Counted from the first letter of the stretch, positions 1 to 5,478 are shown. The stretch: DNA of 5,478 bases from DAOUFU01 sp034429275 (GCA_034429275.1 DAOUFU010000222.1:1-5478); one strand, 5' to 3'. Numbers and translations: made by a program. Notes: a model not told the origin generated them from the sequence alone.

Positions 1-234
1 CTGATCCACCAGGGGCCGGTGAACCCGACCGCGATCGCCTGGCCAACGGCGACCGCCGGGTATATCGGCATCGGGCAAAGTGCGGAATATCATTCTGTGC
101 CCATGTTGATCACGTCGCAGTCGTATTCGACGAGCGGCGATTCGCTGATGACGGACAGGGTGCGAATCACCTTCGAGCAGAACGGCGAGTCGTCGTCGTG
201 CGTGAAGGAATATACCCAGCCGCTGGGCAGCCCG
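1..234 (+). repeat. R0: C-terminal part of a DUF11-like repeat, cut by the window edge
   Basis: Residues 1-78 precede the first clear repeat start. The block LMTDRVRITF (residues 49-58) aligns with the last-strand block of the next repeat, LTNVMRIEF, so Asp52 sits where other repeats have the conserved Asn. Cys67 is the only unpaired cysteine in the window; its partner may lie upstream. The repeat is divergent and its upstream half is missing, so the assignment is moderate. Confidence 0.6.
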
Positions 235-3200
235 GTACAGCCGATCAAGACGGCAGATAAGACGATCGCGTTCACAGGCGAGACGGTGACGTATACCTTC
301 AGGCTGCGCAATGTGACGGAGGCAGATGACGCACCGTATGACATCTACTTCGTGCGGAGCATCACCGACAGCCTGCTGTCGCCGCAGATCATCCTGTGCG
401 ACTTCGACAAAAACACGACCTTCTCGGAATTTGAGACGTCCGGGTATATCAATGCCGGTGATACCATTGTGTGCGAAACACGCACGCGAGATGTTTTGCC
501 ACAGGACCCCGAAGAACTAACTAACGTCATGCGGATCGAGTTCTCGGACCCCGGCGGGTTCGTGGACTACCTGTGGACGACGGACGAGGTGAAAATCCAG
601 ACGAGTACGCCGTTTGCGCTGACCAAGACGGCCAACGTGGAGGTGGTCGCGCCCGGCGATACGATTCTGTACGACTACACCATCGTCAACATCAGCCCGT
701 ATATCATCAGCAACATCGAGTTTGTGGATGACAAAGTTGGCAACCTGATCCCGCGGTACAACGGCGGGCAGCGGCTGACTCTGTCGCCAGGCGAAGTGTT
801 CACTCTGCCGAACATCCCCTACCAGGTGCCGGCTGATTCGCCTGATCCGCTGACGAACATCGCGACGATCACGGGGTTGGCGAGCTACGGCGGGCAGAGC
901 CGACAGATCAGCCAGACCATCACCGCAACGGTGGACCTGGTGGACTCGGACCTGGTGGTAACGAAGACGGCGCGCGAGGCAATCGCTCCGCCTTCCAGCC
1001 CGGACCAGGTGCTGCTGCCGGGAGTCTCGCCGGTGGGTGTGCTGCTGCCGGACGAACTGCCGGTGACCGGCGCTGACGGGATGCCGGAGGCGAATGTCGG
1101 GCAGAGCATTTACTACTGCTTCAAGGTGGAGAACCTGGGCGACGGCACCTCGTATGTGGGCAATATCACCATCGTGGACCCGGTGTTCCCCAACCTGCAA
1201 ACCCTGTTCCAGAACGCGGTTGTGGCGAAATACCCGGCCAACGGGGTGAATAACCTGCTGTATGGCAACCAGTTTGTGGAGTTCTGCGCGTACCGGGGCG
1301 GACTGAATACCTCGATGGGCGACCCGGTCATCAACAAAGCGGTCGTGGAAGGGCTGGCCTCGAACGGCGTGCCGCTCTATAACGAGGACGAGCTGCGGAT
1401 CGATCTGCAGGGGTCTGACCTGCTGGCGACGAAGACGGCTTCGCGCACGGTGGCCTTTGTGGGCGATACGATCACCTACCGGATCGTGGTGAGCAACCGC
1501 AACCAGACCTACGCGATTGACAATGTGGTGATCACCGATGCGTTTGGGGTGGGCACGCCGCAAGACCTGACGGCCCAGTGCGACTGGTCTACCGGCGGCT
1601 ATCCTCGCGACCCGGTGACCGGTTACCCGGTGGGGCGACTGGCGCTCGGTGGATATGCGACCTGTACGTACACTTACGAGGTCCAGCCGAACGACCCGGC
1701 CACGCTGATCAACACCGTGGAAACCACCGGAACCCTGCAAGACGGCCTCAACACGCAGGTGGGAGACCGCACACAAAGCTCGGTAGCGATCACAGCCAGC
1801 CAGCTGCTGGTTCGCAAGACGGCGCTGAGCACCATCGCACAGCCGGGCGATACCGTGACGTACCAGGTGACGATCACCAACATCGGCCAGACGCCGGTGA
1901 AGAACCTGCTGGTGGTGGATCGGCACTATGGCGCGGTGGTGGAATATCCAAGTGGGACGGGCGGCCAGACCTACAAGCGGGACATCAACCCGTACGAAAC
2001 GGTCTTCATGACGTTCCAGCTCACCATGCCGACGGCGGCAGAGCTGGCCACGCCAGAGATGGCGGACAGAGACCCGTACTTCAACGAGGTGTCGGTGTAC
2101 GGGACGATCTTCGACAAGGACGGCAACCCGATCCAGAACACCGATCCTGAAGAGACGGACCCGTACCTGAACGGGCAGGTTGCGCAGTTCTCGATCAAAG
2201 CGACGGACACCGAGTCGGTTGACATCATGAACCCGAACCTGCGGGTGCTGAAGACGCCTTCGGTGCTGGCGGCGATGCCCGGAATGCCGGTGGAATACAC
2301 GATCAACATCACGAACGTGGGCAAGGACCCGATCACGCACCTGTTCGTGGATGACCTCGAAGATGCTGCCGGGCCGATGGACCTGGATAACCTGTGCCCC
2401 GGTGTGGGATGTATCTTCACATATGCGCCTGGGCTGGTGGATGAGGATGGTGATCCGAACACGCCGCTGCCAAACAACCCGCGCGCCGGTGACCAGTATG
2501 ACGAGCAGTTCCGCCTGAACCCGGCCAATGCTGCACTGATCGCGACGTATCCGGGCCTGCAGAATGGGCTGATGCCCAACGAGCGGCTAGTCGGTCGGAT
2601 CACGGTGACGGTACCTGTTGGTTTCGAGGGCACGCAGTATCGGAACGTGGTTCAAGTTGACGGCATGGCGGGCGGTGTCACGGTGACGGACCGCGCGTCG
2701 GCCACGATCGACGTGCGCGAAGCCGGCATCCTGGTGACCAAGACGGCCAACACCTCGCTGGTTGCGGTGGGCGCGCCGGTCGGCTACACCGTGACGGTAT
2801 CGAACGTCGGCGCGGTGTCGTTCGACCGCGTGATCTTCTCGGACAAGGGGATTGACCCGGCGAATCTGGATGGGGACAACAACCGCGATACGCTGATCGT
2901 GACTGCCGGGTTCCCGGCGACGGCGACCGGCGGCGCGGAGACACTGGACCCCAACGAGACCTATACGCTCAATTACACCTATACCATCCTGGCGACGGAT
3001 GCAGACCCGTACATCAACCGGGTGACCGTGCGCGGCATCAATGACCAGACGGGCGAGCAAGCCGTCAACGTGGCGCAGGCGGTGGTTGACGTCCAGGACG
3101 CGGAAGTGGGCATCGAGAAGTATGCCTGTGTCGGCGACCTGACCGATTACCCCGGCGTGGGAAGCTGTGTCACCGCAGTCAACACGAGCGACGCCAACAC

Positions 3201-5478
3201 GCCGGATGTGATCACGTACTTCATCCGCGTGCGCAACCTGGGTATGGTGACCATCGAGAACCTGGAGGTGCGGGATACGCTGTTCGCCACGCCGCTCAGC
3301 ATCACCTGGCCGATGCCGAACAACGGCCTGGCCCCCGATGATGGAGTAGCCGGCAGCGGCAACGACGAGGTATGGTTCGTCTACCAGTACACGGTGGGGA
3401 CGGGCGACCTCGACCCGCTGCGCAACATCGCGACGGTGAGGGGCACCACGCCCGCCCCGGCCAGCGTGCCGGTGCAGGACTCGGCGGCTGCGCAGATCCG
3501 GCTGGTCTCCGGCGACCTGCTGCTGACCAAGACGGCTTCGACTCAGTCGGCGGTGGTGGGCCAGAATGTCTACTACACGTTCACGGTGGAGAACCTGAGC
3601 ACCACCGATACCATCTCGAACATCTCGATCTACGACCCGGCGGTGACGCAGTCTGGCTCGCCGGTGTGCACGCTCGCCAGCCCGCTCGCGCCCGGCGGCA
3701 CCCAAAGCTGCGGGCCGGTACTGCGGGTGATCGCACAGAGCGACCCGCGCCCGTTCGTGAATATGGCGACGGCCAGAGGCACGCAGAACGGGCTGACGGT
3801 CACCGCAACGGCGACCCATACGCTGCAAATCGTGACTTCCGGTGTGTCGGTCACCAAGGTGGCCAGCACGCAGGTAGCGCAGGTGGGCGACGTGGTGACG
3901 TACCTCTATGAGGTGACGAACACCGGCACCTCGCCGATTGAAGCACTGTCGGTCATCGACAGCGACACGGCGGTGAACAGCGACCCGGCCTGGGTCTGGC
4001 CGACCGTGCTGCCCGCAGGCGAAACGCGCCGTGTCACCATTCAGCGCACGATCCGGGCTATCGATCCTGACCCGTATACCAACACGGTGCGGGTGACAGG
4101 CCGGATCAACAATGTGCCATTCTCTCAGACGGCGACCGAGTCGGTGTACATCGGGAACGCGAGCCTGGTGGTCGAGAATACGCCTTCAACGACCTACGCG
4201 ACGCCAGGGCAAAACGTCACCTTCACGTACCGGCTGCGGAACCTGGGCACGGAAGCGCTGCTCATCACGAGCGCGACCGACAACCTGTGCACGCTGGCGG
4301 CCCCGAACGCGTTGATGGATCAGATCACGGATGATCCGAAGGTGTTGGCCGCCGGTGGAACGCTGGTGCTGACCTGCACGCAGGCCGCGCCGGCCTCCGG
4401 CACGATGATATCAATGCTGCGGGTGGACGCAGAGGGCCAGACTTCCGGCACGGCGGTAACCGACACGGCCTCGGCGCAGGTGGCGATCACCAGCGGCGGT
4501 GTGCTGCTGACCAAAGCCGCCGATCGGCTGGCGGCGCAGCCCGGCCAGGTGATCAACTACACCATCACGGTGACGAATGTCGGCAACGAACCGCTGCAGA
4601 ACTTCGTCTTCACCGACCCGATGATCAGCAACCCGCTGCCCGCGCCGCCTGCATCGCTGGCGGTGGGCGCGAGCTTCACCATCCGGGGAACGTATACCGT
4701 CCAGCTGGTGGACCAGGCGGTGACCAACACCGCCAGCATCACTGCGACGGGCGCGACCACTGGAGCGTCATATTCGGACAGCGACACGGTGACGGTCGGT
4801 GTCATCAGCGACCCGAACGCGGCCCTGCTGCTCATCAAATCGACCACCGCAACGAGCGGTCAACCCAATCAAGATGTGACCTACACGCTGCGCGTGCAGA
4901 ACATCAGCGCGAACACGGTGGGCGGACCTGGCGATGCCATCCTGCTGTACGATAACGGCACGCTGGTCGCGACGATCCCCTCGCTGGGGCCGGCGAACGT
5001 CTTCACCATCAACCACGTGGCGACCATCCCGGATAATATCACCACGCCGACGTATACCAACCCGGCGTGGGTGGTGATGGAAAGCGGTGGGGACCACATC
5101 GATGATGCGGCGGTGACGCTGCCGCTCACGCTGGTGACGATCACCAAGACGACGGCGGAACCGGACACCGGACCTGGCCGCGTCATCACCTACAACTACG
5201 CCGTGACGAACCTGAGCACGGCAGACCTGAACGGCGTCGCCCTGGTCGACTCGATGCAGAGCAGCACGGTGTTCACCGACTTCACGTGGGTGACGCCGCT
5301 GGGCACAATCCCCGGATCGGGCAGCGCGAGGGCGAGCGCGACGGTGACGGTGCCGGGCAGCATGTTGGCCCCCAGCCTGATCAACAACACGGTCGAGGCC
5401 CGGCTGATCGGGCGCGTCGTAGGGCGAGGTTCGGCGGATGTCCAGAACGTAGGCGCGCTGCCGCTGACCATGACCAAG
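1..5478 (+). CDS. Giant multi-repeat DUF11-type surface protein, partial at both ends
   Basis: Frame 1 is open across all 1826 codons. The translation is Thr/Val/Asn/Asp/Gly-rich, Lys-poor and beta-rich, and divides into 14 complete Ig-like repeats plus partial ones at each edge. Repeats start with a strand like LLLTKTAS, followed by G(D/Q)xVxYxxxVxN, a strand ending in Asp, and a last block such as DPYxNxVxVxG. This matches the DUF11 / TIGR01451 conserved-repeat family, usually found in exported cell-surface, adhesion or S-layer-associated proteins. No signal peptide, membrane segment or terminal anchor lies in the window; they would be outside it. There is no real start: the first Met (residue 35) has no ribosome binding site and lies inside a repeat. 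Paired cysteines support an extracytoplasmic location. The family gives structure and location rather than a biochemical role, so adhesion or stalk function is inferred. I am confident of the frame and family and unsure of the exact job. Confidence 0.95.
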   Translation, partial: MIHQGPVNPTAIAWPTATAGYIGIGQSAEYHSVPMLITSQSYSTSGDSLMTDRVRITFEQNGESSSCVKEYTQPLGSPVQPIKTADKTIAFTGETVTYTFRLRNVTEADDAPYDIYFVRSITDSLLSPQIILCDFDKNTTFSEFETSGYINAGDTIVCETRTRDVLPQDPEELTNVMRIEFSDPGGFVDYLWTTDEVKIQTSTPFALTKTANVEVVAPGDTILYDYTIVNISPYIISNIEFVDDKVGNLIPRYNGGQRLTLSPGEVFTLPNIPYQVPADSPDPLTNIATITGLASYGGQSRQISQTITATVDLVDSDLVVTKTAREAIAPPSSPDQVLLPGVSPVGVLLPDELPVTGADGMPEANVGQSIYYCFKVENLGDGTSYVGNITIVDPVFPNLQTLFQNAVVAKYPANGVNNLLYGNQFVEFCAYRGGLNTSMGDPVINKAVVEGLASNGVPLYNEDELRIDLQGSDLLATKTASRTVAFVGDTITYRIVVSNRNQTYAIDNVVITDAFGVGTPQDLTAQCDWSTGGYPRDPVTGYPVGRLALGGYATCTYTYEVQPNDPATLINTVETTGTLQDGLNTQVGDRTQSSVAITASQLLVRKTALSTIAQPGDTVTYQVTITNIGQTPVKNLLVVDRHYGAVVEYPSGTGGQTYKRDINPYETVFMTFQLTMPTAAELATPEMADRDPYFNEVSVYGTIFDKDGNPIQNTDPEETDPYLNGQVAQFSIKATDTESVDIMNPNLRVLKTPSVLAAMPGMPVEYTINITNVGKDPITHLFVDDLEDAAGPMDLDNLCPGVGCIFTYAPGLVDEDGDPNTPLPNNPRAGDQYDEQFRLNPANAALIATYPGLQNGLMPNERLVGRITVTVPVGFEGTQYRNVVQVDGMAGGVTVTDRASATIDVREAGILVTKTANTSLVAVGAPVGYTVTVSNVGAVSFDRVIFSDKGIDPANLDGDNNRDTLIVTAGFPATATGGAETLDPNETYTLNYTYTILATDADPYINRVTVRGINDQTGEQAVNVAQAVVDVQDAEVGIEKYACVGDLTDYPGVGSCVTAVNTSDANTPDVITYFIRVRNLGMVTIENLEVRDTLFATPLSITWPMPNNGLAPDDGVAGSGNDEVWFVYQYTVGTGDLDPLRNIATVRGTTPAPASVPVQDSAAAQIRLVSGDLLLTKTASTQSAVVGQNVYYTFTVENLSTTDTISNISIYDPAVTQSGSPVCTLASPLAPGGTQSCGPVLRVIAQSDPRPFVNMATARGTQNGLTVTATATHTLQIVTSGVSVTKVASTQVAQVGDVVTYLYEVTNTGTSPIEALSVIDSDTAVNSDPAWVWPTVLPAGETRRVTIQRTIRAIDPDPYTNTVRVTGRINNVPFSQTATESVYIGNASLVVENTPSTTYATPGQNVTFTYRLRNLGTEALLITSATDNLCTLAAPNALMDQITDDPKVLAAGGTLVLTCTQAAPASGTMISMLRVDAEGQTSGTAVTDTASAQVAITSGGVLLTKAADRLAAQPGQVINYTITVTNVGNEPLQNFVFTDPMISNPLPAPPASLAVGASFTIRGTYTVQLVDQAVTNTASITATGATTGASYSDSDTVTVGVISDPNAALLLIKSTTATSGQPNQDVTYTLRVQNISANTVGGPGDAILLYDNGTLVATIPSLGPANVFTINHVATIPDNITTPTYTNPAWVVMESGGDHIDDAAVTLPLTLVTITKTTAEPDTGPGRVITYNYAVTNLSTADLNGVALVDSMQSSTVFTDFTWVTPLGTIPGSGSARASATVTVPGSMLAPSLINNTVEARLIGRVVGRGSADVQNVGALPLTMTK
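235..609 (+). repeat. R1: DUF11-like repeat with a cysteine pair
   Basis: Residues 79-203. The first strand is PIKTADK (Lys83), the second GETVTYTFRLRN, the Asp is in SITDSL (Asp123) and the last-strand Asn is in LTNVMRIEF (Asn175). Cys133 and Cys158 flank the middle strands, the second in AGDTIVC, a position shared with R4, R9 and R11. The Lys-to-Asp spacing is 40, slightly longer than usual because of an acidic turn TEADDAPYD. Confidence 0.8.
610..948 (+). repeat. R2: DUF11-like repeat, compact form
   Basis: Residues 204-316. It starts PFALTKTAN (Lys209), then APGDTILYDYTIVN, NIEFVDD (Asp243) and DPLTNIATITG (Asn286). The Lys-to-Asp spacing is 34, the commonest value in this protein. There are no cysteines or inserts, so it is close to a reference repeat. 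Confidence 0.85.
949..1413 (+). repeat. R3: DUF11-like repeat with a proline-rich insert and an internal LPVTG
   Basis: Residues 317-471. It starts SDLVVTKTA (Lys322). About 38 Pro-rich residues (325-363) separate the first strand from the second, NVGQSIYYCFKVEN. The insert contains VLLP twice and the string LPVTG (residues 353-357). Asp393 (NITIVD) and Asn445 (DPVINKAVVEG) complete the Lys/Asp/Asn set, with spacing stretched to 71 by the insert. Cys373, in the second strand, and Cys429 form the repeat's pair. Confidence 0.8.
1414..1797 (+). repeat. R4: DUF11-like repeat with a cysteine pair
   Basis: Residues 472-599. It starts SDLLATKTAS (Lys478), then VGDTITYRIVVSN, DNVVITD (Asp513) and ATLINTVETTG (Asn571). 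Cys527 and Cys555 (GGYATC) occupy the same relative positions as in R1, R9 and R11. This is a typical family member and one of the clearest. Confidence 0.88.
1798..2232 (+). repeat. R5: DUF11-like repeat with an extended acidic tail
   Basis: Residues 600-744. It starts SQLLVRKTA (Lys606), then PGDTVTYQVTITN, NLLVVD (Asp640) and DPYFNEVSVYG (Asn695). After that the repeat runs on for about 45 residues with an acidic loop FDKDGNP (704-710) and a second DPYLN (Asn724) before the next repeat begins. Which Asn corresponds to the conserved one is slightly ambiguous; Asn695 fits the spacing better. There are no cysteines. Confidence 0.85.
2233..2721 (+). repeat. R6: longest DUF11-like repeat, with an acidic, cysteine-bearing insert
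   Basis: Residues 745-907, about 163 residues. It starts PNLRVLKTPS (Lys751), then PGMPVEYTINITN, HLFVDD (Asp784) and QYRNVVQVDG (Asn882). The Asp-to-Asn distance is 98, about double the norm, because of an insert at roughly 788-860. The insert includes a tight Cys799/Cys804 pair (CPGVGC) and DEDGDPN (814-820), which resembles calcium-binding acidic loops. Calcium binding is inferred only. Confidence 0.82.
2722..3099 (+). repeat. R7: DUF11-like repeat with an Asp/Asn-rich loop
   Basis: Residues 908-1033. It starts AGILVTKTAN (Lys914), then VGAPVGYTVTVSN, DRVIFSD (Asp948) and DPYINRVTVRG (Asn1006). Right after the Asp strand comes LDGDNNRD (956-963), an acidic loop of the kind that often coordinates calcium. 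There are no cysteines. Confidence 0.87.
3100..3510 (+). repeat. R8: DUF11-like repeat with a cysteine-closed hairpin after the first strand
   Basis: Residues 1034-1170. It starts AEVGIEKYA (Lys1040). A short insert bounded by Cys1043 and Cys1056 then precedes the second strand, DVITYFIRVRN. Asp1092 (NLEVRD) and Asn1142 (DPLRNIATVRG) follow. The Lys-to-Asp spacing of 52 reflects the insert. The Cys pair sits in a different place from R1/R4/R9/R11. Confidence 0.82.
3511..3840 (+). repeat. R9: DUF11-like repeat with a cysteine pair
   Basis: Residues 1171-1280. It starts GDLLLTKTAS (Lys1177), then VGQNVYYTFTVEN, NISIYD (Asp1212) and RPFVNMATARG (Asn1254). Cys1223 and Cys1237 (PGGTQSC) are at the same relative positions as in R1 and R4. 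From here on, the repeats are shorter and more uniform. Confidence 0.88.
3841..4158 (+). repeat. R10: compact DUF11-like repeat
   Basis: Residues 1281-1386. It starts GVSVTKVAS (Lys1286), then VGDVVTYLYEVTN, ALSVID (Asp1320) and DPDPYTNTVRVTG (Asn1361). The Lys-to-Asp spacing is 34. No cysteine or insert is present, so it is a good reference for the minimal repeat. Confidence 0.88.
4159..4494 (+). repeat. R11: variant DUF11-like repeat lacking the conserved Lys and Asn
   Basis: Residues 1387-1498. The first strand reads ASLVVENTPS, with Asn1393 where other repeats have Lys. The second strand PGQNVTFTYRLRN and Asp1427 (SATD) are normal, and the 34-residue spacing is kept. The last strand reads MISMLRVDAEG, with Ser1471 where the conserved Asn should be. 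Cys1430 and Cys1459 (LVLTC) form a pair. The fold is probably intact, but the two residues that would make a Lys-Asn cross-link are both gone. Confidence 0.83.
4495..4818 (+). repeat. R12: compact DUF11-like repeat
   Basis: Residues 1499-1606. It starts GGVLLTKAAD (Lys1505), then PGQVINYTITVTNVGN, NFVFTDP (Asp1539) and AVTNTASITATG (Asn1576). This is the closest match in the window to the textbook DUF11 pattern, including the NTAS block. There are no cysteines. Confidence 0.9.
4819..5127 (+). repeat. R13: compact, somewhat divergent DUF11-like repeat
   Basis: Residues 1607-1709. It starts AALLLIKSTT (Lys1613), then PNQDVTYTLRVQN, AILLYDNG (Asp1651) and TYTNPAWVVMESG (Asn1687). The strand before the Asp and the last block differ from the consensus; Pro1688 follows the Asn. 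At about 103 residues it is the shortest complete repeat. There are no cysteines. Confidence 0.83.
5128..5457 (+). repeat. R14: compact DUF11-like repeat
   Basis: Residues 1710-1819. It starts TLVTITKTTA (Lys1716), then PGRVITYNYAVTN, GVALVD (Asp1750) and SLINNTVEARLIG, where Asn1796 (or Asn1795) fits the conserved Asn. The Lys-to-Asp spacing is 34. There are no cysteines. It ends just before the next anchor strand. Confidence 0.86.
5458..5478 (+). repeat. R15: first strand of the next repeat, cut by the window edge
   Basis: The last seven residues, LPLTMTK, match the start of the other repeats (compare LLLTK and LVVTK). Lys1826, the final codon, falls on the conserved Lys. This shows that the repeat array continues downstream. 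Confidence 0.75.

Noticed and set aside
103..105. First in-frame ATG (Met35) as the start of the protein
   Set aside because: No purine-rich ribosome binding site lies upstream, no signal peptide follows, and the open frame with beta-repeat-like sequence continues back to base 1.
1057..1071. LPVTG as a sortase cell-wall anchor
   Set aside because: It is internal, followed by hundreds of residues of further repeats and not by a hydrophobic segment with a basic tail.
1578..2150. 190-codon plus-strand frame as a gene
   Set aside because: It overlaps repeats R4-R5 in another frame, and its product is rich in Arg, Gly, Pro and His, typical of a shifted reading of GC-rich coding DNA.
517..2340. 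607-codon minus-strand open frame as a gene
   Set aside because: It mirrors the sense frame codon for codon, has an Arg/His-rich low-complexity-like product and no domain, and is explained by the absence of TTA/CTA/TCA codons in the sense gene.
2587..3828. 413-codon minus-strand open frame as a gene
   Set aside because: It is the same mirror-frame artefact; the opposite strand encodes clear DUF11-like repeats R6 to R9 in this interval.
3372..3911. 179-codon plus-strand frame as a gene
   Set aside because: It is a shifted reading of R8-R10 with no recognisable domain; frame 1 is clearly the coding frame.
1..5478. CRISPR array, transposon ends, tRNA, promoter or terminator
   Set aside because: No short exact direct repeats with regular spacing, inverted ends, tRNA-like folds or hairpin plus T-run were seen; every base is inside the coding frame.
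1..5478. Recent tandem duplication of repeats
   Set aside because: Repeat lengths vary from about 103 to 163 residues, and outside the short anchor motifs the nucleotide identity between repeats is low.

Overview
The whole window is the interior of one very long plus-strand gene. Frame 1 is open from base 1 to base 5478: 1826 codons with no stop, so neither the true start nor the true stop is present. The encoded protein is a chain of extracellular immunoglobulin-like beta-sandwich repeats of the DUF11 / TIGR01451 type. I count 14 complete repeats, the tail of one more at the left edge, and the first residues of another at the right edge. The repeats share a first strand like LLxTKTA, a second strand like GDxVxYxxxVxN, a strand ending in a conserved Asp, and a final block like DPYxNxVxVxG.

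Layout: the left half (bases 1 to about 3510, repeats R0-R8) has longer, more varied repeats of 113-163 residues. They carry insertions, acidic loops and most of the cysteine pairs. The right half (about 3511 to 5478, repeats R9-R14) is more uniform at 103-112 residues per repeat. This suggests a decorated region followed by a more regular stalk. Cysteines occur as two per repeat or none among the complete repeats, which fits disulfides in an exported protein.

The most interesting pattern is a Lys/Asp/Asn set found in 13 of 14 complete repeats. Lys is in the first strand, Asp is usually 33-35 residues later, and Asn is in the last strand. This is the arrangement used by domains with intramolecular Lys-Asn isopeptide bonds. 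Repeat R11 has lost both the Lys and the Asn while keeping the Asp, and it has a cysteine pair. Whether these repeats really form isopeptide bonds is a hypothesis.

Organism: base composition is GC-rich (about 60% by eye) and codon use favours G/C endings. Giant DUF11 proteins of this kind occur in environmental bacteria; Chloroflexota is my best guess, at low confidence. No intergenic DNA, RNA gene, promoter, terminator, mobile element or CRISPR array is visible. Long antisense open frames exist but are explained by codon bias in the sense gene.
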